From the NCBI GenBank assembly GCA_016302005.1, contig JAEDOK010000006.1, positions 1 through 24,152 of the forward strand: a DNA stretch of 24,152 bases. Reading direction: 5' to 3'. Shown here piece by piece: positions 7,686 to 15,168 of this stretch. The stretch is from Oscillospiraceae bacterium. GTDB taxonomy: Bacteria > Bacillota_A > Clostridia > Oscillospirales > Oscillospiraceae. The stretch's first letter is position 1, and each line of letters begins with the position of its first letter. The notes beneath the pieces are model-generated. The model was given only the letters and a program-made list of their open reading frames with translations. It did not search any database and had not been told where the DNA came from. The translations under genes and the position numbers were made by a program.

Positions 7686-8288
7686 ATGTTCTATTATCTG
7701 AACGGTGAAATAACGATGATGGAGGGCAATTTGGCGGTCGTGGACTGCGCCGGTGTCGGTTTCGCGTGCCGGACGACCTCCTATACGCTCTCGAAGCTCC
7801 GCGTCGGGCAGACGGCGAAGCTGTTTACTTACTGCAATATCCGGGAGGATGCGTTCGATATTTACGGCTTCTCTACCCGCGACGAGCTGCGCTGCTTTGA
7901 ACTGCTGCTTGGGGTGACAGGGGTCGGACCCAAGGCGGCGATCGCCATTTTATCCTCGACCTCGCCGGAGCGCTTCATGCTCGCCATCATGACGCAGGAC
8001 GAAAAGGCGCTGACAGCGGCACAGGGCGTGGGCAAAAAGCTCGCCCAGCGCATTATTTTGGAGCTGAAGGACAAGCTCGGCGCGGTGACGGAGGTCGATT
8101 TCTCCGACGGCGCGTCTGCCGTTTCCATTCCGACCGCAGGAAGCAACTTGGCGCTTGCGCAGGCGGCGCTGGCGGAGCTTGGGTATAATCAAAACGAGAT
8201 CGGCGCGGCGCTCAAGGGCATCAAGACCGAGGGCATGAGCACGGAGGAGATCGTGCGGCAATGCCTGCGCGCGATGGTGATGAGGTGA
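7686..8288 (+). CDS. ruvA: Holliday junction branch-migration protein RuvA
   Basis: 200-residue DNA-binding subunit that forms tetramers on four-way junctions and loads RuvB. It has the N-terminal OB fold starting [10 protein letters not shown], the acidic pin in [12 protein letters not shown] (51-62), two helix-hairpin-helix motifs ([10 protein letters not shown] 76-85 and [10 protein letters not shown] 114-123), and a C-terminal RuvB-binding domain with [12 protein letters not shown] at the end. ATG 7686 with GAGGGA upstream fits the family start; an in-frame ATG at 7626 lies inside ruvC. It begins 10 nt after ruvC and ends 4 nt before ruvB. Confidence 0.96.
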   Translation: MFYYLNGEITMMEGNLAVVDCAGVGFACRTTSYTLSKLRVGQTAKLFTYCNIREDAFDIYGFSTRDELRCFELLLGVTGVGPKAAIAILSSTSPERFMLAIMTQDEKALTAAQGVGKKLAQRIILELKDKLGAVTEVDFSDGASAVSIPTAGSNLALAQAALAELGYNQNEIGAALKGIKTEGMSTEEIVRQCLRAMVMR

Positions 8289-8292
8289 CGGC

Positions 8293-9330
8293 ATGAGCAT
8301 TGATTTTTCACAGGAATATGAAGCCCCCCTCGTGACAACGAGCTTCACCGCAAATGACGAGGGAGAGTTCTCCCTGCGTCCGAAGCGCCTGAGCGAATAC
8401 AACGGGCAGGAGAAGGTCAAGGAAAATCTGGCGGTATACATCGAGGCGGCAAAGCGCAGAAACGAGCCGCTCGACCATGTGCTGCTCTATGGGCCTCCGG
8501 GACTGGGCAAGACAACGCTGGCAGGGGTGATTGCCAACGAGATGGGCGTAAACATCCGCATTACCTCCGGCCCTGCCATTGAAAAGGCGGGCGACCTCGC
8601 GGCATTGCTGACCAATCTGAGCGAGGGCGACATTCTGTTTATTGACGAGATCCACCGCCTGAACACGGCGGTGGAGGAGATTTTGTATCCCGCGATGGAG
8701 GATTTTGCGATCGACATCATTGTCGGCAAGGGGCCCTCGGCAAACTCCATCCGCTTGGATCTGCCGCGCTTTACCCTGATCGGCGCGACCACCCGCGCGG
8801 GGCAGCTCTCCGCACCGCTGCGGGATCGGTTCGGTGTGAGCTTCCGCTTGGAGCTGTATTCGCCGGAGGAGCTGCGCCGCATCATCACGCGGTCGGCGGC
8901 GCTGCTGGGCATGCAGATTGACCCGGAGGGCGCCTTGGAGGTCGCTTCGAGAAGCAGAGGCACGCCGCGAATTGCCAACCGTATTTTGCGCCGTGTGCGC
9001 GATTTCGCCCAAATTTACTATGACGGTGTCATTACCAAGGAGGCGGCGGATCACGCGCTGAGCAAGTTAGAGGTCGACAAGCTCGGCTTGGATGCGACCG
9101 ACCGGCGAATGCTCACGGCGATCATCAAATTCTACGGCGGCGGCCCCGTCGGTTTGGAGACCCTTGCGGCGACCATCGGCGAGGAGGCGGTCACACTGGA
9201 GGATGTTTACGAGCCTTACCTGATGCAGATCGGCTTTTTGACCCGCACGCCGCGCGGCCGCTGCGTCACGCAGCTTGCCTATGACCACCTGCATTTACAC
9301 AATGACACGCCGGAACAACTGACATTTTGA
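8293..9330 (+). CDS. ruvB: Holliday junction branch-migration helicase RuvB
   Basis: 345-residue AAA+ motor that drives branch migration with RuvA. Walker A GPPGLGKT is at 67-74, Walker B IDEIH at 117-121, sensor 1 GATT at 164-167, the LRDRFG segment at 176-181, and the [17 protein letters not shown] sensor-2 region follows. The C-terminal winged-helix domain contains [19 protein letters not shown] and ends with the DNA-contact segment [11 protein letters not shown]. The ATG follows a GAGGTGA ribosome binding site that overlaps the ruvA stop codon. It is the last gene of the operon. No clear terminator follows before the next promoter, only a weak GAAATT/AATTTC hairpin near 9355-9371. Confidence 0.97.
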   Translation: MSIDFSQEYEAPLVTTSFTANDEGEFSLRPKRLSEYNGQEKVKENLAVYIEAAKRRNEPLDHVLLYGPPGLGKTTLAGVIANEMGVNIRITSGPAIEKAGDLAALLTNLSEGDILFIDEIHRLNTAVEEILYPAMEDFAIDIIVGKGPSANSIRLDLPRFTLIGATTRAGQLSAPLRDRFGVSFRLELYSPEELRRIITRSAALLGMQIDPEGALEVASRSRGTPRIANRILRRVRDFAQIYYDGVITKEAADHALSKLEVDKLGLDATDRRMLTAIIKFYGGGPVGLETLAATIGEEAVTLEDVYEPYLMQIGFLTRTPRGRCVTQLAYDHLHLHNDTPEQLTF

Positions 9331-9401
9331 ACAAATTCAAGCGGGAAAATCATCGAAATTCAACAAATTTCCGCCGGAAAGAAATAATATTTCATCAACT
9401 A

Positions 9402-9429
9402 TTGACAAAACTGCATAAAATGCTATAAT
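9402..9429 (+). promoter_or_regulatory. Strong sigma-A promoter of the zinc-ribbon gene
   Basis: Consensus TTGACA (9402-9407) and consensus TATAAT (9424-9429) with a 16-nt spacer make this the best-matching promoter in the window. Transcription would begin near 9436, leaving about 120 nt of leader before the ATG at 9557. Confidence 0.9.
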
Positions 9430-9435
9430 AATGAG

Positions 9436-9556
9436 GTAGCCTAAAGGCGTTTACGGCGTTAAGCCGTTCGCAATATCAACCCTGTGTCAAACCAGCAAGC
9501 ATTTTTTGATGGAAATAGCGTCAGGGCAAATCACTTATCAAGAGAGGTAAACCAAC
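9436..9556 (+). promoter_or_regulatory. Long 5' leader of the zinc-ribbon gene
   Basis: About 120 nt of predicted untranslated RNA for a 92-residue protein. It contains a perfect 5-bp hairpin ACGGC-GTTAA-GCCGT (9453-9467) and distant complementary CCCTG and CAGGG segments around 9480 and 9524 that could enclose a larger loop. The GAGAGG ribosome binding site lies just before the ATG. I do not recognise a known riboswitch class. It could be a structured leader or simply a long UTR. Confidence 0.4.
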
Positions 9557-9835
9557 ATGTACGAAGACAAGACTTTAGTTTGCAAGGAATGCGGTAACGA
9601 GTTCGTGTTCACCGCCGGTGAGCAGGAGTTCTATGCTGAGAGAGGCTTCCAGAATGAGCCGCAGCGCTGCAAGGCTTGCCGTGACGCTCGCAAGAATGCT
9701 GCTCGCAGCCCGAGAGAGTATTTCACCGCTGTCTGCGCTAACTGCGGCGGCGAGGCTCGCGTTCCCTTTGAGCCGAAGACCGACCGTCCCGTGTATTGCA
9801 GCGAGTGCTTCGCGAAGATGCGCGAGAACGGCTAA
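9557..9835 (+). CDS. Zinc-ribbon protein with CxxC-x17-CxxC domain
   Basis: 92-residue protein with eight cysteines in four CxxC pairs: 9/12, 38/41, 60/63 and 81/84. The first half (VCKECGNEFVFTAGEQEFYAERG) is the probable zinc-ribbon domain of the zf-trcl type; the second half (CANC, 17 residues, CSEC) is the CxxC-x17-CxxC domain. Two zinc ions are expected. Such small proteins are common and abundant in Clostridia, but their function is not established; nucleic-acid binding is a plausible inference. Codon use is enriched in common codons (many GCT, GAG, AAG), which together with the consensus promoter suggests high expression. A strong terminator follows, so it is monocistronic. Confidence 0.9.
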   Translation: MYEDKTLVCKECGNEFVFTAGEQEFYAERGFQNEPQRCKACRDARKNAARSPREYFTAVCANCGGEARVPFEPKTDRPVYCSECFAKMRENG

Positions 9836-9848
9836 TCAAAGTCAAAAC

Positions 9849-9881
9849 AAAACGACGCTCCGTGAGGGGCGTCGTTTTTTT
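9849..9881 (+). terminator. Intrinsic terminator of the zinc-ribbon gene
   Basis: AACGACGCTCC (9851-9861) and GGGGCGTCGTT (9866-9876) form an 11-bp stem with one G-U pair around a GTGA tetraloop, followed by TTTTT. It lies 15 nt after the stop codon. Confidence 0.93.
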
Positions 9882-9965
9882 AGTGAAAAGTGAATAGGCT
9901 GCGCTCACGGCGAAAATGCACCATTCCCCGCCGACCGCGTAAGCGGCAGACGGTACAGGCGAACA

Positions 9966-9990
9966 GGTTTGTACACAGTCGGTAGTTCCT
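9966..9990. repeat. Direct repeat copy 1 (TTTGTAC...CGGTAGTTCCT)
   Basis: This 25-nt block matches 10147-10171 at all but three positions in the same orientation. Both contain the CGGTAGTTCCT core seen also at 1231 and 6705. The 386-bp gap 9836-10221 contains no credible gene and is essentially made of such blocks. Confidence 0.65.
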
Positions 9991-9999
9991 ACACGAGAT

Positions 10000-10060
10000 T
10001 GCACCCGCAAGGGGGTATGCTGCATCCGTAACGCTCGTTCCTCGCGAACGGCTGCGCTAC
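10000..10060. repeat. Interspersed repeat, inverted copy of 6735-6795
   Basis: The reverse complement of this block matches 6735-6795 over about 60 bp with only about five substitutions and a short length difference in a C-run. It includes GTAGCGCAGCCGTTCGCGA and AGCGTTACGGATGC on the minus strand. It contains CCCGCAAGGGG at 10004-10014, a small hairpin core also present in the CRISPR repeat at the window end. Confidence 0.75.
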
Positions 10061-10073
10061 CACGGCGCAAGCG

Positions 10074-10117
10074 CCTCGCAATGACAGAAAAGGCGACCCT
10101 CATTTGTCATTGCGAGG
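10074..10117. repeat. Inverted repeat CCTCGCAATGACA / TGTCATTGCGAGG
   Basis: The 13-nt arms at 10074-10086 and 10105-10117 are perfectly complementary around an 18-nt loop. The right arm continues as AGCATAGCGACGCGGCAATC. This TGTCATTGCGAGG...GCGACGCGGCAATC motif resembles a short intergenic sequence I know from many unrelated bacterial genomes; that resemblance is from memory and was not searched. Confidence 0.7.
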
Positions 10118-10146
10118 AGCATAGCGACGCGGCAATCTCAGAGTGT

Positions 10147-10171
10147 AAGTTTGTACGCACTCGGTAGTTCC
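10147..10171. repeat. Direct repeat copy 2 (TTTGTAC...CGGTAGTTCCT)
   Basis: Near-identical copy of 9966-9990. It runs directly into the GGGCGGCT/AGCCGCCC hairpin block at 10179, so different repeat modules are joined end to end here. Confidence 0.65.
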
Positions 10172-10178
10172 TGCGCGC

Positions 10179-10203
10179 GGGCGGCTAATAGCCGCCCCTA
10201 CGG
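10179..10203. repeat. Hairpin repeat GGGCGGCT-AAT-AGCCGCCC
   Basis: Perfect 8-bp stem (10179-10186 with 10190-10197) and 3-nt loop, then CTACGG. It is the second copy of the block at 140-162. It lies 19 nt downstream of the CapA-like gene end and may help end that transcript, although no T-run follows. Confidence 0.6.
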
Positions 10204-10221
10204 CGAGGGTGCGGTGCTTTT

Positions 10222-11394
10222 TTAGGGGATGAGGCGGAGCACAAGGGATTGGCGCTTTTCTATGAGGGTTTCATAGAGGTCTGTACTGATGCGGTTGTAA
10301 TAGTTGTCTTCGTAAAGGGCGAGGGCGTTGTCAATGTCGATTACGGCGTAGCGGTCGGCTGCCTTGGAGCCGCGGTCAATGGAGGCAACGGGGGTATAGC
10401 TGACATTGGTGATTGTTGTTGTGCCGCCGGCGTGGTCGCGGGTGAATTCCAAATTTAGAATCAGGGAGGCGTTGCAAGCGCCCTTTTCCGCTTTGCAGAA
10501 GTCTCCGAGGCTGTAGGCAAGCACGACATCCTTTGTCGTACCGTTTTCAAAGGTGATCGTGCGGGTTTCCACCGTGCCGACCAGATGCGAGTGGGAGCCG
10601 AGGATCACATCCACACCGTTTCGGAACAGATAGTCCGCAGCTTCCTCCTGCTTTTCGCTGACCTCGCTGACATTCTCACTGCCCCAGTGCAGAGCGGCGA
10701 TGATGACATCGGGCTTTTCCTGCTTGGCAGCGTTTAATACAGCGTCAATCGCGGCGGTGTCAAGGTCAGAGTAGTTCGTGGTATAATCCTCATAGAGCAG
10801 ATCGACGCAGCCTGTCGCGTTTTCCGGGAGACTCAGACCGCCCAAGCCCTTGGTGAAGGCGACAAAGGCGATCCGCACGCCGTTGACCTCCCGGACGACA
10901 ACGGGATGCTCCGCACGGTCGTCTGCGCTGCTGTAGGTGCCCACGGCGGTCATGCCGTTATCCTCAATGACCGCCTTGGTGCGCTGTAGACCGCTGAAGC
11001 CTCCGAAAATGCTGTAGGAATTCGCGGTTTGCAGGAGGTCAAAGCCTGCGGCGCTGAGCGCGGCGGCGAGGGCATCGGGATAGCTGCCCGCCTCCATGCC
11101 GTAGGGTGTGCCGCAGAAGGTTCCCTCAAAATTGCCGATGGTGAGATCGGCAGCGGCAAGCGAGGCGCAGACCCCCTCGAATTGGGCGGAAAAGTCATAA
11201 GACCCGTTCGAGCGGCGCGCGTCCGCGAGCATTTCATCGGTCAGATAGATGTCACCCACCGCGCTCACGGTCGCCACGCCGACGCCCTCCGTCGGGCGGG
11301 TATCCTTGATTGCACTCTCTCCGCAGGCAGAGAGAGAAACGATAAATATCAAAAGCAGCAGCGACGCGACGCTCCTGCGGAATGCTTGTTTCAA
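10222..11394 (-). CDS. CapA-family lipoprotein (metallophosphatase fold)
   Basis: 390 residues. The N-terminus is a lipoprotein signal: basic MKQAFRR, a hydrophobic stretch 10-21 and lipobox LSAC with C24, so the mature protein should be anchored outside the membrane. The CapA/PgsA-type fold is shown by GDIYLTDEM (47-55), IGNFEGTF (86-93), ALHWGSE (234-240) and LGSHSH (265-270). CapA proteins take part in poly-gamma-glutamate or capsule synthesis; no pgsB or pgsC is nearby, so the substrate is unknown. The usual A-NNH motif after the first half is TANSYSIFGG here (123-132), lacking the histidine. The start is TTG at 11394, set by GGAGG 7 nt upstream and by the signal peptide. Monocistronic, with its own promoter. 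Confidence 0.9.
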   Translation of the reverse strand: MKQAFRRSVASLLLLIFIVSLSACGESAIKDTRPTEGVGVATVSAVGDIYLTDEMLADARRSNGSYDFSAQFEGVCASLAAADLTIGNFEGTFCGTPYGMEAGSYPDALAAALSAAGFDLLQTANSYSIFGGFSGLQRTKAVIEDNGMTAVGTYSSADDRAEHPVVVREVNGVRIAFVAFTKGLGGLSLPENATGCVDLLYEDYTTNYSDLDTAAIDAVLNAAKQEKPDVIIAALHWGSENVSEVSEKQEEAADYLFRNGVDVILGSHSHLVGTVETRTITFENGTTKDVVLAYSLGDFCKAEKGACNASLILNLEFTRDHAGGTTTITNVSYTPVASIDRGSKAADRYAVIDIDNALALYEDNYYNRISTDLYETLIEKRQSLVLRLIP

Positions 11395-11423
11395 TGGAAG
11401 GCCTCCGTTTGTGTTTTTCTATG

Positions 11424-11452
11424 ATTCTACAATAAAAACAAGCCGCATACAA
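11424..11452 (-). promoter_or_regulatory. Promoter of the CapA-like gene
   Basis: On the minus strand TTGTAT (11447-11452), a 17-nt spacer and TAGAAT (11424-11429). The leader would be short, about 25 nt, to the TTG start at 11394. Upstream, GCGGAT-GTA-ATCCGC (11492-11506) is a small perfect inverted repeat of unknown role. Confidence 0.75.
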
Positions 11453-11518
11453 GAGGTATTTTTAAGATATTGCCATGAAATCCTTTCTCGTGCGGATGTA
11501 ATCCGCTCCTGTGACTAA

Positions 11519-11559
11519 GGAAAGAAAACAACGGCAGCCGATTTGTGCGGCTGCCGTTG
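11519..11559 (-). terminator. Intrinsic terminator of the AEC-FDP-TPR-DUF4037 operon
   Basis: A perfect 12-bp stem, CAACGGCAGCCG (11529-11540) with CGGCTGCCGTTG (11548-11559), loop of 7 nt, then TTTTCTTT on the minus strand. It begins 4 nt after the DUF4037 stop codon. Confidence 0.93.
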
Positions 11560-11563
11560 CGGT

Positions 11564-12508
11564 TTATTCGACTGCGAATAGAATATGCGCGTTGCGGAGG
11601 TTGGAGTCGGTGATTTGGTCGTTGACGGAGTAGGCATGCTTTTCCAAATCGCCGCAGACCGCTTCCGTAAGGTTTTGATCCTGCAATGCGGAGATGATGC
11701 GGAATGCGATCTCCTCGATGCTTGCAGCCTTCTGTTCGGCAAGGGATGCCTCATTGCCTGTGGTGAGCAGAAATTCCAACGGCTGCGCAAGCTCGGGCAA
11801 CCACGGCAGCTCCCGAAGCCCGCGGAACTGCCATTTATAATAGGGGAGATAGCGTTCATTCAGCAGGAAAATGACCGCGAGCGTATGGCGGACGAACTCC
11901 GTGACAGCAAGCTGCGCGGCGGCAGGCTCCCCGTGCGCGAGGCAGCGAGCATAATTGTACTGCCCCGACTGCGCCATGAGCAGCAGCCTGCCCGCGAGCT
12001 TCTTTTTGCGCACATCGGGCGGGAAATAGCGCAGTGCATTGCGGATGGAGGTGAATAGCCCCACATCGTCGCGGAACACTTCACCGTTTGTCGCCTCGGC
12101 AAGCCCCTGCTCGGGGACGGAGAACCAATCCGTCAAGTCGGTGATCTTTCCGGAATGTCCGATCTTCTCCCGAAAGAAGTCCTCCATGCGTAAAACGCCG
12201 TGCCGATTGCCGCCGACGGGACTGACCCGCAGACGGGGTACGCCGCCGTATTCCTTCGGCAGCTTTGCGTAGGCGCGCTCTAAGAGAAATGCCGTGCGGC
12301 GGTCGATGACCTCCTCATCGGGCAGGAACAGGCAGAATGCCGGTTCAAAATCATGGTCGCGGGAGACTTCATCGTCATAGCCGAAGCATTCCGAGCCTGC
12401 GCCGACCAGACCGACCGCAATGATCTCCTCAAACTGCGGGAACTGCTCGTGAAGCATCGGCGCGCCGTATGCTTCATAAAACCCGCGGCACAACTCAATT
12501 CCTTGCAT
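11564..12508 (-). CDS. DUF4037 nucleotidyltransferase-like protein
   Basis: 314 residues. The N-terminal part carries a nucleotidyltransferase (Pol-beta superfamily) signature, GAGSECFGYDDEVSRDHDF at 36-54 with the acidic pattern D45, D46, E47, D51 and D53. The C-terminal half is helical and includes NERYLPYYKWQFRGLRELP, typical of DUF4037. The activity is unknown; transfer of a nucleotide to a protein, RNA or small molecule is the family expectation and has not been shown. GGAGG precedes the ATG at 12508. The gene overlaps the TPR gene by 14 nt, so the pair is coupled. It is the last gene of the operon, directly before a strong terminator. Confidence 0.85.
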   Translation of the reverse strand: MQGIELCRGFYEAYGAPMLHEQFPQFEEIIAVGLVGAGSECFGYDDEVSRDHDFEPAFCLFLPDEEVIDRRTAFLLERAYAKLPKEYGGVPRLRVSPVGGNRHGVLRMEDFFREKIGHSGKITDLTDWFSVPEQGLAEATNGEVFRDDVGLFTSIRNALRYFPPDVRKKKLAGRLLLMAQSGQYNYARCLAHGEPAAAQLAVTEFVRHTLAVIFLLNERYLPYYKWQFRGLRELPWLPELAQPLEFLLTTGNEASLAEQKAASIEEIAFRIISALQDQNLTEAVCGDLEKHAYSVNDQITDSNLRNAHILFAVE

Positions 12509-13325
12509 AGATCTCCTCCGAACGCTCCTTCAGCTCTTTGGCGTAGGCGAAACGACCGAAATAGTCAAAGGTTGGGGCGCATTTTTCACAGACAAAGGCG
12601 TAATTGCCGTTGTGTGGGAGGCTTGCCGTCTCCAAAAGGGCTTCTGCCTTGTCCAAATACGCCGAGACGATCTCCTCGGACTCCAACAGTCCCAATTCCT
12701 CTGCGGCGAGGTCTGCCATGTTGAGGTAGGTGATTGCCGCCTCTGCCTCTCCGTGTTCGACCCGCGCCATGACGGAAAGCGCCTTGCGGTAACAGGACTC
12801 CGCCTCACGGAACTGTTTTTCGTCCGCGAGGGCGAGCGCCATATTGTTATACAGTCCGCCGAGACGGGCATCGTCCTCGGGCAGCTCCTTTTCATAGATC
12901 TCCTGCGCTGCACGGTAGAGGGGAAGCGCCTCCTTTGCCATGCCGAAGGATTTATAGACGGTCGCGGCGTTGACATAGGTCGTTCCCGCCGTCAGTGTGC
13001 CCTCAAATTGCAGGGTATGCAGCAGAGAAAGTCCCTGACAGACGGCTTCCAGCGCCTCCTCACGCTTCCCCCTTTTGCGGTAAAGCCCCATCTGCTCGTT
13101 GCGGATGGTCAATGCGCCGCGCTCGTCATTGCCGTTCTGCGCTTCTGCAAGCCAATACTGCAAATGGCGTTCGGCAGTGTCGTAGTCGTTGCGGTCAAGG
13201 TAGGCGTTGAGCCTGTCCATCATGCGGCTGAGATCAATGGGGCGGATCGTTTTCTTACCGTCCAACCCGTCCGTGCAGAAGGGGCAGGACGGCTCCACAT
13301 AATCCTCGCGTTTGAGCGCACCCAT
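12495..13325 (-). CDS. Tetratricopeptide-repeat protein with terminal CxxC pairs
   Basis: 276 residues, with helical TPR-like repeats from about 30 to 235, for example KEALPLYRAAQEIYEKEL (131-148) and FREAESCYRKALSVMARV (172-189). An N-terminal CPFC (C14, C17) and a C-terminal CEKC (C246, C249) could form one zinc site that brings the ends together; this is an inference. The C-terminal segment (YFGRFAYAKELKERSEEIY) resembles proteins I know beside DUF4037 genes. TPR proteins are scaffolds, so it is probably the partner of the DUF4037 enzyme. The start at 13325 has TGAGG about 7 nt upstream and lies 9 nt after the flavodiiron stop codon. Confidence 0.82.
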   Translation of the reverse strand: MGALKREDYVEPSCPFCTDGLDGKKTIRPIDLSRMMDRLNAYLDRNDYDTAERHLQYWLAEAQNGNDERGALTIRNEQMGLYRKRGKREEALEAVCQGLSLLHTLQFEGTLTAGTTYVNAATVYKSFGMAKEALPLYRAAQEIYEKELPEDDARLGGLYNNMALALADEKQFREAESCYRKALSVMARVEHGEAEAAITYLNMADLAAEELGLLESEEIVSAYLDKAEALLETASLPHNGNYAFVCEKCAPTFDYFGRFAYAKELKERSEEIYARN

Positions 13326-13334
13326 GCCGCTGCC

Positions 13335-15131
13335 TCAGGAGATCGGCTCAAAGTCTGCCGCGCCGTGCTTGCAGAGCGGGCAGACAATATCCTCGGGCAG
13401 CTCGTCGCCCTCATAGACATAGCCGCAGACCTTGCAGACAAAGCCCTTCTTTCCCTCAGTCGCGGGCTTCGGCTTGACATTCTTCTGGTAGTAGGTGTAG
13501 GTCATCGTCTCAAGATTCGACAGGACGCGTGCCTCGGTGATGCTGCAAATGAACATGCCGTGCGTGCCGAGATCGACATACTGCTCAACCTTGAGCGATA
13601 GGAAGGAATTGATATAACGGGGCAGGAAGACCAAGCCGTTGTCCGAACGCAGCGGTGTCTCACCCTCAAACTTGTCCACATTGCGTCCGCTGCGGAAGCC
13701 GTAGCACTCGAAAACGGAGAAGGGTGCGTCGGTGGACAGGCAGTTGAGGTTCATGATGCCCGTCTGACGGATGACGTGGTGGGAGTAGTTCTGTTTATTG
13801 ATCGTCACGGCGACGCGGTTGGGCGTGTTCGTCACCTGCGAGACGGTGTTGACGATCAGACCGTTGTCACGCTTGCCGTCGTTGGAGGTGACGACATACA
13901 GACCGTAGCCGATGTTGAACAGAGCGGTGAGATCGTTCTTATTCGCGGTGCTGTCCTGCTGGGCGAGGTAGTCGCGGCACAGCTCGTCGGAGAGCTTTTC
14001 GATCTGACCCTTGCTCTCGTCGTTCAGGGCGGAGAGAATATGTACGGTCGTGTCGGTGAAGGTCAGGTTCTGGCAGCCGTCGAGCATCGTGCGCATGGTC
14101 TTTGCCGCGAGGGGCGCCCAACTTCCGTTCTCAATGAAGGCGACGGTGCGGTTGCGGTAATTGCGCTCGGTCAGATGGTCGATGAAGGTGTGCATGAAGG
14201 GGAAGATGCCTGCGTTATAAGTCGTCGTTGCGAGCACGAGGCGGTTATAGCGGAATGCGTCCTCAACGGCTTCTGCCATATCGGTGCGGGCGAGGTCATG
14301 CAGGACGACCTTCGGGCAGCCCTTTGCCTTCAGCTTTTCGGCAAGCAGCTCCACCGCCTGACGGGTGTGACCGTAAACGGAGGTATAGGCGATGACAATG
14401 CCCTCGCTCTCTGCCTCGTAGGAAGACCAAGTTTGATACAGATTGAGATAATAGCCGAGATTTTCGGTGAGAATGGGACCGTGCAGCGGGAGGATCTTCT
14501 GAATGTCCAGCGTGGCTGCCTTCTTGAGCAGCGCCTGCACCTGCGCGCCGTACTTGCCGACGATGCCGAAATAGTAGCGCCGTGCCTCACACGCCCAGTC
14601 CTCCTCGACATCGAGCGCGCCGAATTTGCCGAAGCCATCGGCAGAGAAAAGCACCTTGTCCAGTGCGTCATAGGTCACAACGACCTCGGGCCAATGCACC
14701 ATCGGCGCGGTGACGAAGGTCAGATTGTGCTTGCCGAGACTGAGCGTCGAGCCTTCCCCCACGACGATGCGGCGGTCGGCATAGTCCGTGCCGAAAAAGT
14801 TCTGCATCATGGTAAAGGCTTTTGCGGAGGAGACGATCGTCGCCTCGGTATAGACCTTCATAAACTCCGCAATGTTGGCGGAGTGGTCCGGCTCCATATG
14901 CTGCACGATCAGATAATCGGGCTTGCGGCTGCCGAGGGCGTTTTGAATGTTGTCCAGCCACTCGTGGGTGAAACGGGCGTCCACCGTGTCCATGATGGCG
15001 ATCTTTTCATCGACAATGGCATAGGAGTTGTACGCCATGCCGTTGGGGACATCATACTGTCCCTCGAACAGATCGACCTCGTGGTCATTGACACCGAGAT
15101 AGAGAATGGATTCCGTGATCTTTTGATTCAT
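13335..15131 (-). CDS. Flavodiiron protein fused to flavin-reductase-like and rubredoxin domains
   Basis: 598-residue cytosolic oxygen- or NO-reducing enzyme. The metallo-beta-lactamase-like domain (1-240) has the full di-iron ligand set: H78, E80, D82, H83, H146, D165 and H217 (HMEPDH, MVHWPE, SADGFG, LHGP). A flavodoxin domain follows (about 245-395, IAYTSVYGHTRQAVELL), then a flavin-reductase-like FMN-binding domain (about 400-550, ALFNIGYGLYVVTSNDG) and a short C-terminal rubredoxin (563-598) with CKVC and CPLC. Electron flow from NAD(P)H or a reductase through the rubredoxin and FMN to the di-iron site is an inference from the architecture. The ATG has GGAG upstream. It is second in an operon after an AEC transporter and before the TPR/DUF4037 pair; it fits protection of an anaerobe from oxygen. 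Confidence 0.95.
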   Translation of the reverse strand: MNQKITESILYLGVNDHEVDLFEGQYDVPNGMAYNSYAIVDEKIAIMDTVDARFTHEWLDNIQNALGSRKPDYLIVQHMEPDHSANIAEFMKVYTEATIVSSAKAFTMMQNFFGTDYADRRIVVGEGSTLSLGKHNLTFVTAPMVHWPEVVVTYDALDKVLFSADGFGKFGALDVEEDWACEARRYYFGIVGKYGAQVQALLKKAATLDIQKILPLHGPILTENLGYYLNLYQTWSSYEAESEGIVIAYTSVYGHTRQAVELLAEKLKAKGCPKVVLHDLARTDMAEAVEDAFRYNRLVLATTTYNAGIFPFMHTFIDHLTERNYRNRTVAFIENGSWAPLAAKTMRTMLDGCQNLTFTDTTVHILSALNDESKGQIEKLSDELCRDYLAQQDSTANKNDLTALFNIGYGLYVVTSNDGKRDNGLIVNTVSQVTNTPNRVAVTINKQNYSHHVIRQTGIMNLNCLSTDAPFSVFECYGFRSGRNVDKFEGETPLRSDNGLVFLPRYINSFLSLKVEQYVDLGTHGMFICSITEARVLSNLETMTYTYYQKNVKPKPATEGKKGFVCKVCGYVYEGDELPEDIVCPLCKHGAADFEPIS

Positions 15132-15168
15132 AGTAAAGCTCCTTTACTTAAAATACAGAGGAAGACAC

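Noticed and set aside
9436..9556. Known riboswitch or T-box upstream of the zinc-ribbon gene
   Set aside because: No T-box sequence, no terminator hairpin before the gene and no recognised riboswitch core were found.
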